From PALSA-1336 sp038203095 (GTDB lineage Bacteria > Patescibacteriota > Doudnabacteria > UBA920): a stretch of DNA of 28,404 bases. The stretch lies in contig JBBREH010000017.1 of assembly GCA_038203095.1 (NCBI GenBank), positions 1 through 28,404 of the forward strand, given 5' to 3'. The position numbers and the translations under genes were made by a program. Below, piece after piece: positions 1 through 6,352 of this stretch. The notes below the pieces were generated by a model that was not told where the DNA came from, did not search any database, and was given only the letters and a program-made list of their open reading frames with translations. How positions within the stretch are numbered: position 1 is the stretch's first letter; every line of letters begins with the position of its first letter.

Positions 1-466
1 CCCCACACTGGAACTGCGACACGGTCCAGACTCCTACGGGAGGCAGCAGTTTGGAATTTTGGACAATGGGCGAAAGCCTGATCCAGCGACGCCGCGTGGA
101 CGATGAAGGCCTTCGGGTTGTAAAGTCCTTTTGCTTGGGAACAATTTTTGAGCGTACCAAGAGAATAAGAGGTTGCTAACTCTGTGCCAGCAGCAGCGGT
201 AATACAGAGACCTCAAGCGTTATCCGGAATCATTGGGCGTAAAGCGTACCGATAGGTGGTTAAGAAAGTCAGAAGTGAAATCTCAAGGCTCAACTTTGAG
301 ACTGTCTTTTGAAACTTCTTAACTAGAGGGGCAAAGAGGAAGCTGGAACGAACGGTGTAGTAGTGAAATGCGTTGATATCGTTCGGAATACCAATAGCGA
401 AGGCAGGCTTCTGGGTGCTACCTGACACTGCTAGGACGAAAGCGTGGGTAGCGAATGGGATTAGAT

Positions 467-1487
467 AAATCCCGTCCCGCTCGTAAAATATAGGACAAAG
501 GGTGTCCCTCCGAGCAGCAATGCTCGGATGAGTATCTAGCTGTATCGGGGAAACTCCACAATATATAGGTTACTGGCCTTTTGTGGACAATCCCGAGGGA
601 AGTCTTCCAGATAAATATCGAAAAGACCCCGTAGAGACTATGAAGTTTTAGTGTGACAGAGGGTGAAATGTAGAAAGAAATTTCTATGAACAAATACACA
701 TCCTTGTCTAATGACATTAAGTCCATCATTCTTGGTTCTTTGTTAGGCGACGGTTCGCTTAAACTGAATTTAAAGTATTCTAACGCCCGGTTTTCATTTA
801 GACATAGCGCTAAACAAAAAGATTATTTTTTTTGGAAGGCGAATATGTTAAAAAAGGAAATCGCAGGCAATAAGTACTTTTGGCACCAGGGAAAAGATGG
901 TAGCGATGGTTGGGGAGGAGAAAAAATTCGTTTTCAAAGTCTGGCTTTGCCTGCTTTGACCGAGCTTTATCTTTTAACTCATCCGCATCAGGGTAAGTTT
1001 CAAATTCGCCGTAAATGGTTGAATTTGCTGACACCGTTATCTCTTGCCGTTTGGTGGCAAGATGACGGATCCATAATTGCAAACGGCAGGAAAGGAGTTT
1101 TATGTACCGATGGCTTTAAGCCCGAGGAAGTAAAACTACTTGAGCAGTACTTGAAAAAAGTATGGCACATTAATGCTGTTGCATCGCCAAAGAGTAAAAA
1201 TAATCCTAATCAATACAGGTTATGGTTTCGTTCTACTGACGAACTAAAATCTTTTTTAAGAATTATTTTACCTTTTGTAAAGACAGAAGATATGCTGAAA
1301 AAATGCATACTTTTGTATAAAGACCCTAAACTTCAACAACGCTGGATCTCTGAAATCGTTCAAGCATCAAATTTTCCTTTAAAGAAAATACAAGATGTGT
1401 ATGAGCAAAAACGCAAAAGCTGGAAAGCTTACGCCGTTTCAGAGAATGATATAGTCCAATCTTTGTAGAAATATAAAGCATAATTTG
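467..1487 (+). mobile_element. Self-splicing-type intron in 16S rRNA with homing endonuclease ORF (probably group I)
   Basis: The 16S reading breaks exactly after GGGATTAGAT (E. coli ~793) and resumes at ACCCCAGTAGTCC, leaving 1021 foreign bases. The chosen boundaries give a 5' exon ending in T and an intron ending in G, the usual group I rule; because both junctions are followed by A, a one-base shift is equally compatible with the exons. Exon GGGATT (457-462) can pair with intron AATCCC (468-473), putting the splice site in a 5-base loop. The first ~220 intron bases are structured and hold the possible catalytic core (a GAGACTATGA element near 632-641 resembles a group I P7 strand). The endonuclease ORF fills the rest and stops 19 bases before the 3' splice site. 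I did not derive a full P1-P9 fold, so the class is inferred. Confidence 0.88.
686..1468 (+). CDS. LAGLIDADG homing endonuclease, intron-encoded
   Basis: This 260-residue protein has two LAGLIDADG-type motifs: IILGSLLGDGSL near residues 14-25 and LAVWWQDDGSI near 119-129. Each carries the acidic residue expected to hold the catalytic metal. Two motifs in one chain mean a monomeric, pseudosymmetric enzyme of the LAGLIDADG_2 type. Its expected role is to cut intronless 16S genes at the insertion site so that repair copies the intron in; some relatives also act as maturases. The ATG at 686 follows the structured part of the intron without a clear Shine-Dalgarno. The ORF is intact, so the intron may still be mobile. 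The domain assignment is sure; activity and target are inferred from position. Confidence 0.95.
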   Translation: MNKYTSLSNDIKSIILGSLLGDGSLKLNLKYSNARFSFRHSAKQKDYFFWKANMLKKEIAGNKYFWHQGKDGSDGWGGEKIRFQSLALPALTELYLLTHPHQGKFQIRRKWLNLLTPLSLAVWWQDDGSIIANGRKGVLCTDGFKPEEVKLLEQYLKKVWHINAVASPKSKNNPNQYRLWFRSTDELKSFLRIILPFVKTEDMLKKCILLYKDPKLQQRWISEIVQASNFPLKKIQDVYEQKRKSWKAYAVSENDIVQSL

Positions 1488-1575
1488 ACCCCAGTAGTCC
1501 ACGCTGTAAACGATGCACATTAGGCGCTAGAGAGTATCGACCCTTTTTAGTGCCATAGCTAACGCGTTAAATGTG

Positions 1576-1625
<50 letters not shown>

Positions 1626-1629
1626 ACCT

Positions 1630-1663
<34 letters not shown>

Positions 1664-2215
1664 GTAAGCGAGGAACCTTACCAAGTCTTGACATGCAGCT
1701 GCATACTCTGGAAACAGGGTAGCCTTCGAGGGTGCTGCACAGGTGATGCACGGTTGTCGTCAGCTCGTGCCGTGAGGTGTTCACTTAAGTGTGAAAACGA
1801 GCGCAACCCCTATCGTGAGTTACAAGTGTCTCACGAAACTGCCGGCGTTTAAGCCGGAGGAAGGTGGGGATGACGTCAAATCAGCGTGTCTCTTACGACT
1901 TGGGCGACACACGTGCTACAATGGGAAAAACAAAGGGACGCCAAGGAGTAATCCGGAGCAAATCCTATCAATATTTCCCCCAGTTCGGATTGAGGGCTGC
2001 AACTCGCCCTCATGAAGCCGGAATCGCTAGTAACCGTGGATCAGCCTCGCCACGGTGAATACGTTCTCAGGTTTTGTACACACCGCCCGTCAAGCCATGG
2101 AAGTGGGAAGCGGCTAAAGCGTCCTTTATTGGATTCCAAGCCGAAGCTCATAACTGGGGCTAAGTCGTAACAAGGCATCGGTAGCGGAAGCTGTCGATGG
2201 ATCACCTCCTTTCTA

Positions 2216-2418
2216 AGGAATAAAATATGTGGCCTGGTAGAATTTCGATTTTACCTGTTGTCATACATTCCATAGGTCGTTATCATTTATTTTCGAATAA
2301 ATGGTACACATACTCTACTGACTTGATGACAAACATCGGTGTTGTACAGTTAAACAGTAATGTTTAACTATTTCTAATCACTATTTAGCCGTTAAAGGTT
2401 ATAAATTTGCATGTTGAA
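2216..2418 (+). other. Hairpin-rich 3' external spacer of the 16S transcript
   Basis: No gene is visible. Three stem-loops can be read. GGTAGAAT/ATTTTACC (2236-2255) has an 8-bp stem with a TTCG loop and one G-U pair. CATTTATT/AATAAATG (2284-2303) is a perfect 8-bp stem, also with a TTCG loop. GTTAAAC/GTTTAAC (2349-2368) is a 7-bp stem. They precede the terminator and are presumably part of the 16S precursor, as processing or protection structures. No tRNA-Ile or tRNA-Ala and no 23S start is present. Confidence 0.6.
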
Positions 2419-2443
2419 AACCCGACCGAAAGGTCGGGTTTTT
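2419..2443 (+). terminator. Intrinsic terminator of the 16S transcript
   Basis: AACCCGACC, a GAAA loop and GGTCGGGTT form a 9-bp GC-rich stem followed by a T run. It lies about 200 bases after the 16S 3' end and ends the transcript before any 23S gene. Confidence 0.93.
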
Positions 2444-2454
2444 AGTTATGTATG

Positions 2455-3010
2455 GAAAAGTCTAATTAAGATCTAAGGGCACACTTTTAAAACATCGCCG
2501 AAGTTCCAGGATTAATGACTCTGTTCTTTCCAAAACATCGTCGTTTTGAAAAGCATTTTTCGCCCGCCGAAGAATTATCAGTAATCTTTGTATAACCATC
2601 ATGAACGTGCAGTGGAAGGACGCCTCAGTCTTTTGTTCGGGGACGGTATTGTCATGTATATTGGCTTTGATTTTAAAGCTTATTGCACAGTCGTAGCTTA
2701 TTCGCGACGTAGGCGAGTCTGTCTCTTACTTGCAAAGAACAAGCGAGCCGAGGAGCTAAGAAAGGTTCTATACCTCGCGGCTTGCCGCGATAGTTTGTCG
2801 TTTCTTTTTTGCAGTAATACCCCGCTACTTGCCCACGCACCGATTTTGGTTCTTGGGCTTGCGGCGGGCAACCTGTATTTTGAATTAAAAGGTAACTATT
2901 CACCCTTTTCCAAAAGTACAAATATGGTGTAGCGCGGCCGTAATCGGCGTCTGGGATCGTCCATAAATGGGCACAACTCAGTAAGCCGTAGAGAAATGGT
3001 GAATAGTTAA
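2455..3010. other. Unassigned region, GC-richer than its surroundings, structured, no convincing gene
   Basis: This stretch separates the 16S terminator from the arsR promoter. Open frames exist on both strands (2588-2932 plus, starting TTG; 2673-2921 minus), but neither has a recognisable domain, a good start site or codon use like the neighbours. Strong local pairing is visible: CGCGGC/GCCGCG near 2776-2789, a wider CGAGG/CCTCG pairing around it, and a perfect 12-bp inverted repeat TAACTATTCACC (2893-2904) / GGTGAATAGTTA (2998-3009) enclosing 93 bases. A non-coding RNA is possible. I looked for tmRNA, RNase P, SRP and 6S landmarks and could not find the diagnostic sequences. Confidence 0.4.
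2893..3009. repeat. 12-bp perfect inverted repeat enclosing 93 bases
   Basis: TAACTATTCACC at 2893-2904 is the exact reverse complement of GGTGAATAGTTA at 2998-3009, and pairing extends further with one mismatch. The enclosed segment is GC-rich. It could be the closing stem of a structured RNA or the ends of a small mobile unit; no flanking target duplication was recognised. Confidence 0.6.
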
Positions 3011-3021
3011 ATCAAAAGTTC

Positions 3022-3050
3022 TTGACAAACCCTTTTTAATGGCGTATTAT
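3022..3050 (+). promoter_or_regulatory. Sigma-70-type promoter of the arsR operon
   Basis: A perfect -35 TTGACA (3022-3027) is followed after 17 bases by -10 TATTAT (3045-3050). Transcription would begin near 3057, about 20 bases before the arsR ATG and inside the operator. Confidence 0.9.
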
Positions 3051-3078
3051 TTACTTATACTATTAAGTAATTACTTAA
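3051..3078 (+). promoter_or_regulatory. Palindromic ArsR operator
   Basis: TTAAGTAATTACTTAA (3063-3078) is a perfect 16-bp palindrome that ends one base before the arsR ATG. A further half-site TTACTTA (3051-3057) pairs with TAAGTAA (3064-3070), giving three half-sites over the start point. The site is well placed to block initiation and fits autoregulation by the encoded ArsR protein. No Shine-Dalgarno fits between it and the ATG. Confidence 0.8.
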
Positions 3079-3405
3079 ATGCTTACAATACAAGAGTTGA
3101 CTGCCTTTCAAAAATTTACGGATACACAAAATCCAAGATTGGGAATAGTTTTTGGTGTGTTAAGTGAACCTAATCGCTGTAAAATTTTTCGTTTACTTGT
3201 GCAGAATAACAAAGCGGACTTGTGTGTCAGTGATTTTGCCAAAATATTAAGAATTTCATCTTCCGCCGCTTCCCAGCACTTAAAACAGCTGGAAATGACC
3301 AATATCATTACAAAAGAAAGGAGGGGTCAAAAAGTTCATTTCAAACCTCAAACCGGGGCTCCGCTGGTTGCGGCAATAACAAAAGCTATAATTAAATATT
3401 TTTAA
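3079..3405 (+). CDS. ArsR/SmtB-family winged-helix repressor
   Basis: The protein has 108 residues, the usual ArsR length. The N-terminal region (LGIVFGVLSEPNRCKIFRLL, 21-40) and the recognition helix region (SSSAASQHLKQLE, about 60-72) are typical, followed by a wing (ITKERRGQKVHFK). The DLCVSD segment (47-52) matches the ELCVCDL metal-binding box, but the second Cys is Ser; only Cys49 in the box and Cys34 remain, so the inducer may be a different metal, a thiol-reactive compound or an oxidant. It is first in an operon with a reductase, two DUF488 proteins and a DNA glycosylase. The ATG is directly preceded by the operator palindrome, so repression is probably autogenous. Family sure, inducer unknown. 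Confidence 0.92.
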   Translation: MLTIQELTAFQKFTDTQNPRLGIVFGVLSEPNRCKIFRLLVQNNKADLCVSDFAKILRISSSAASQHLKQLEMTNIITKERRGQKVHFKPQTGAPLVAAITKAIIKYF

Positions 3406-3410
3406 AACAT

Positions 3411-4133
3411 ATGCCAAATAATACTATTAGCTTATTAAGTAGTGAGGAAGTGGCCGAAGGCACTATGGCCTTTTATTGGAAAAAACCGGAAGGTTTTAAT
3501 TTTGTGGCCGGACAATTTGGGGACTACACTTTAATTAACCCTAAAGAAACAGATGCTGAAGGTAATATGAGAGGTTTTTCTTTTATTACCGCCCCTGACG
3601 AAAACCGTTTGGGCTTTGCCACGCGTATGCGAGACACTGCTTTTAAACGCGTGTTAAAAACATTTAATCCCGGCGATGAAATAGTTATGGATGCTCCTTA
3701 CGGCGATTTGCGACTACAAAGCAACACATCCCGACCCGCAGTATTCTTAACGGGTGGTATTGGTATTACTCCTGTTCGCAGCATAATTCTGGACGCGGCT
3801 AAAAAGAAATTACCTCATAAAATTTTCCTATTTTATTCTAATAGACGACCGGAAGACGCAGCTTTTCTGCGGGAGCTTGAGGATTCAGAGAAACAAAACC
3901 CCAATTTTAAATTTATAGGTACGATGACACAAATGGATAAGTCCAAGCTAGTCTGGACCGGGGAAACCGGTTACATTAATGCGGAGATGCTAAAAAGACA
4001 TTTAGGAGAAATTACTAATCCGTTATATTACTTAACCGACCCGCAAAAAATGGTTGCTAGTATACGCAAAGCTTTGGCCGATACAGGGGTTAATGACGAT
4101 GACATTAAGACCGAAGAATTCGCGGGCTATTAA
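3411..4133 (+). CDS. Ferredoxin-NADP+ reductase-like FAD/NAD(P)H oxidoreductase
   Basis: This 240-residue protein carries the ferredoxin-reductase fold without a fused ferredoxin or haem domain. An N-terminal FAD-binding barrel includes FSFITAP (about 56-62, the RxYS-like flavin motif). The NAD(P)-binding half begins with GGIGITPVRSI near 117. The chain ends in EEFAGY, the aromatic tail typical of the family. The usual YYVCGPP signature is altered to YYLTDPQ, losing the conserved Cys. It would pass electrons between NAD(P)H and an unidentified acceptor in the cytoplasm. It starts 5 bases after arsR and is clearly in the same operon. Subfamily and substrate cannot be read from sequence. Confidence 0.88.
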   Translation: MPNNTISLLSSEEVAEGTMAFYWKKPEGFNFVAGQFGDYTLINPKETDAEGNMRGFSFITAPDENRLGFATRMRDTAFKRVLKTFNPGDEIVMDAPYGDLRLQSNTSRPAVFLTGGIGITPVRSIILDAAKKKLPHKIFLFYSNRRPEDAAFLRELEDSEKQNPNFKFIGTMTQMDKSKLVWTGETGYINAEMLKRHLGEITNPLYYLTDPQKMVASIRKALADTGVNDDDIKTEEFAGY

Positions 4134-4148
4134 AAGGAAGGTTAGTTT

Positions 4149-4490
4149 ATGGAAGTTAACATTAAGCGAGTCTACGAAAGGCCTAAAAGTTCGGACGGAT
4201 TTCGCGTACTTATAGACAGGCTGTGGCCGCGCGGACTCACTAAAGAAAAGGCAAAAATTAATTTATGGCTTAAAAATATTGCGCCAAGCACAGAACTTCG
4301 CAAATGGTTTGGCCACGACCCAAATAAATGGGATGAATTTAAAAAACAATATCGTAAAGAACTAAAAGCCAATGCTGAATGGGTAAATGTATTAAAAGCG
4401 CAAATTAAAAAAATGCCTCTGACTCTAGTCTATGGAGCGAAAGACGAGCTTCATAATGATGCGGTTGTTATTAAAGAATATCTCTTGTGA
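4149..4490 (+). CDS. DUF488 family protein, short YeaO-like form
   Basis: This 113-residue protein begins MEVNIKRVYERP and contains DGFRVLIDRLWPRGL (about 17-31), the signature of the small DUF488 group, followed by WLKNIAPSTELRKWFGHDP. No biochemical role is established that I can state. A GGAAGG Shine-Dalgarno-like sequence lies about 10 bases before the ATG. The stop overlaps the GTG start of the next gene, so it is translationally coupled to the glycosylase. Its position between a reductase and a glycosylase, with a second, distant DUF488 downstream, suggests a role in the same stress response. Confidence 0.88.
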   Translation: MEVNIKRVYERPKSSDGFRVLIDRLWPRGLTKEKAKINLWLKNIAPSTELRKWFGHDPNKWDEFKKQYRKELKANAEWVNVLKAQIKKMPLTLVYGAKDELHNDAVVIKEYLL

Positions 4491-5428
4491 AAAATCATTT
4501 ATTGAAAGAAATAGTTTTTGAATTTTTACCAGCCGCCCCTTTCAGGCTAGATTTTACTGTATGGGCTTTAAGAAGAAGGCCTTCTAATGCTGTTGATCAG
4601 TGGGACGGGAAGTTTTATAATCGGCTGCTTATTGTTGCCGACCGGTCTGTTAAAATAACAGTACAGCAGCTGAATACCAAGGGTATTCCCAAACTTTCAG
4701 TCGTTTTAAAAAGTGAAAAAGAATTAACTGTGGAGATAATTAAGGAAGCTCGGGAACTGCTGGAAAAGATGCTGGGGTTAAAAACTGACCTAAAGTTGTT
4801 TTACAAACTTGCGAAGGCTGACAAAATCCTTAAGCCTCTGGCAAAAGTCTTTATAGGCGTAAAACCACCACGCTTTCCCACGTTGTTTGAAGCCTTGCTT
4901 AATAGCATAGCCTGTCAGCAAGTAACCTTAACTTTGGGAATATTGTTGTTAAACCGGTTAGCTGTTACATTTGGAGCAAAGCTTATAGACGGACAAACTG
5001 TAATATATGCTTTTCCGAGTCCGGAAGATTTGGCCGACATTCCGGCAGAGGATATAAAAAAACTCGGATTTAGCCGTCAAAAGGTTAAGGCCATAAAAGT
5101 GCTAAGCAACGCTATTATAAATAAAGAAATACCGTTACTTAAAGAGCTGGAAGAAATGACTAGCGAGCAAGCCGTTGAGCATCTGTTAAAGATACATGGA
5201 ATTGGACGATGGTCTGCGGAATATGTGCTACTTCGGGGTTTAGGGAAGACTGGTACTTTTCCGGGCGATGATGTTGGCGCGCAAAAAAATTTAATGTTAC
5301 TTATGAATCTTAAAGAGCGGCCAAATTATGACCAAATAAAAAAACTAACAGCAGAATGGCAACCATACTCCGGCTTAGTTTATTTCCATTTGTTGCTAGA
5401 TAAACTGCAAAAGAAAAATTTAATTTAA
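4487..5428 (+). CDS. AlkA-like DNA-3-methyladenine glycosylase (HhH-GPD)
   Basis: The 313-residue protein has the helix-hairpin-helix HGIGRWSAEYV (237-247) and the GPD-type loop FPGDDVG (258-264). The second Asp of the pair (D262) corresponds to the catalytic Asp238 of E. coli AlkA. The N-terminal ~100 residues fit the AlkA N-terminal domain. It should release alkylated bases such as 3-methyladenine in base-excision repair. GTG is the best start: it overlaps the upstream stop as GTGA, and no ATG is available without losing conserved sequence. Its position in an ArsR-controlled operon with a reductase is unusual and suggests induction by a chemical or oxidative cue rather than by Ada. Confidence 0.93.
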   Translation: MKNHLLKEIVFEFLPAAPFRLDFTVWALRRRPSNAVDQWDGKFYNRLLIVADRSVKITVQQLNTKGIPKLSVVLKSEKELTVEIIKEARELLEKMLGLKTDLKLFYKLAKADKILKPLAKVFIGVKPPRFPTLFEALLNSIACQQVTLTLGILLLNRLAVTFGAKLIDGQTVIYAFPSPEDLADIPAEDIKKLGFSRQKVKAIKVLSNAIINKEIPLLKELEEMTSEQAVEHLLKIHGIGRWSAEYVLLRGLGKTGTFPGDDVGAQKNLMLLMNLKERPNYDQIKKLTAEWQPYSGLVYFHLLLDKLQKKNLI

Positions 5429-5446
5429 GGTTAAACCGAAATCATA

Positions 5447-6004
5447 ATGACAGGAAAACCAATTCTTTTTACTATAGGGCATTCAACTCATCCGATTAAC
5501 GAATTTGTGGGTTTGCTGAAAGTTTATAATATTAGGCAATTAGTTGATGTCCGGACTATCCCGAAATCACGCCATAATCCCCAATTTAATGAGAAAATAT
5601 TGGCTTTGCAATTGAAAAAATCAGAAATTCAATATTCACACAACAAAAACTTAGGTGGTTTAAGACACGTCAAAAAAGATTCTATTAATATGGGATGGAG
5701 AAATGCCTCCTTTCGCGGTTATGCCGATTACATGCAGACAGACGAATTCAGCAATGCCCTAGAGAAACTAAAAACTAAAGCGTTGAAGAAAACAACTGTT
5801 ATTATGTGTGCTGAGGCGCTTCCTTGGCGCTGTCACCGATCTATGATCGCAGACGCTATGGTTAAGCAGAAATGGGAAGTTAATCATATTATGTCTAAAA
5901 CCTCAGCTTACAAACATAAACTAACTCCATTTGCAAAAATAAAAAAAGGTAAACTTATTTATCCAAAGATTAAAATAATCACAGGGTTGAATAAGCATTG
6001 CTAG
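5447..6004 (+). CDS. DUF488 family protein, long form with CxE-CHR motif
   Basis: The 185-residue protein begins with the family motif LFTIGHSTHP (7-16), continues with LVDVRTIPKSRHNPQFN, and has the terminal signature CAEALPWRCHR (121-131) with Cys121, Glu123, Cys129, His130 and Arg131. These resemble a rhodanese-like or metal-binding active site, but the molecular function is not established. It is the last gene of the arsR operon, 18 bases after the glycosylase. It is only distantly related to the short DUF488 protein encoded two genes earlier, so the pair probably do different jobs rather than being a recent duplication. Confidence 0.92.
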   Translation: MTGKPILFTIGHSTHPINEFVGLLKVYNIRQLVDVRTIPKSRHNPQFNEKILALQLKKSEIQYSHNKNLGGLRHVKKDSINMGWRNASFRGYADYMQTDEFSNALEKLKTKALKKTTVIMCAEALPWRCHRSMIADAMVKQKWEVNHIMSKTSAYKHKLTPFAKIKKGKLIYPKIKIITGLNKHC

Positions 6005-6352
6005 GATTAAGTGCTGCATAAGAAAGGCTTTGGTTAGAATGCTTCAACCAAAGCTAAAAAAATAATATTCTGCCAAACATATTTTTACAATTTTTTTTGC
6101 TTAAATACCTTTATTGTCTTAGGTAGTATTATTTTTTTTGTTTCCTTGCAAATGCCAAAATAAAAAAATGATGATATCAAAAATCAATAATACAGATAAT
6201 GATGTTAAATCGCTTTTAATTACAACTCAGCTTTTACGGAATAAAAATAGTCTTTTAAGATGATCTCCCCACACTTTGAGAGATTATAAAAATCGCTCAA
6301 AAAGCATTCTTTTGGTATAATTAAGTTAAAGCTAAAGTAAGTTAGAAACCAA
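6005..6352. other. AT-rich spacer after the arsR operon
   Basis: No gene is seen in these 348 bases. A hairpin GCTTTGGTT/AACCAAAGC (6027-6054, loop of 10) just after the DUF488 stop may end the operon, although it lacks a T run. A TATAAT at 6316-6321, without a clear -35, is the likely -10 box for the ATPase gene. Confidence 0.5.

Noticed and set aside
618..640. Similarity of GAAAAGACCCCGTAGAG in the intron to a 23S domain V motif
   Set aside because: The resemblance is short, the flanks do not match 23S, and it lies inside the intron; treated as chance or part of the intron core.
34..729. Open frames antisense to the 16S gene
   Set aside because: They lie opposite conserved rRNA sequence and have no protein features.
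2588..2932. 114-residue open frame in the 16S-arsR spacer
   Set aside because: TTG start without context, codon use unlike neighbours, strong RNA-like hairpins in the same DNA, no recognisable domain.
2560..2940. tmRNA on the minus strand
   Set aside because: A pseudoknot-like pairing and an AAACGACAAACTA stretch look suggestive, but no tRNA-like ends, T loop or tag ending in LAA with a stop were found.
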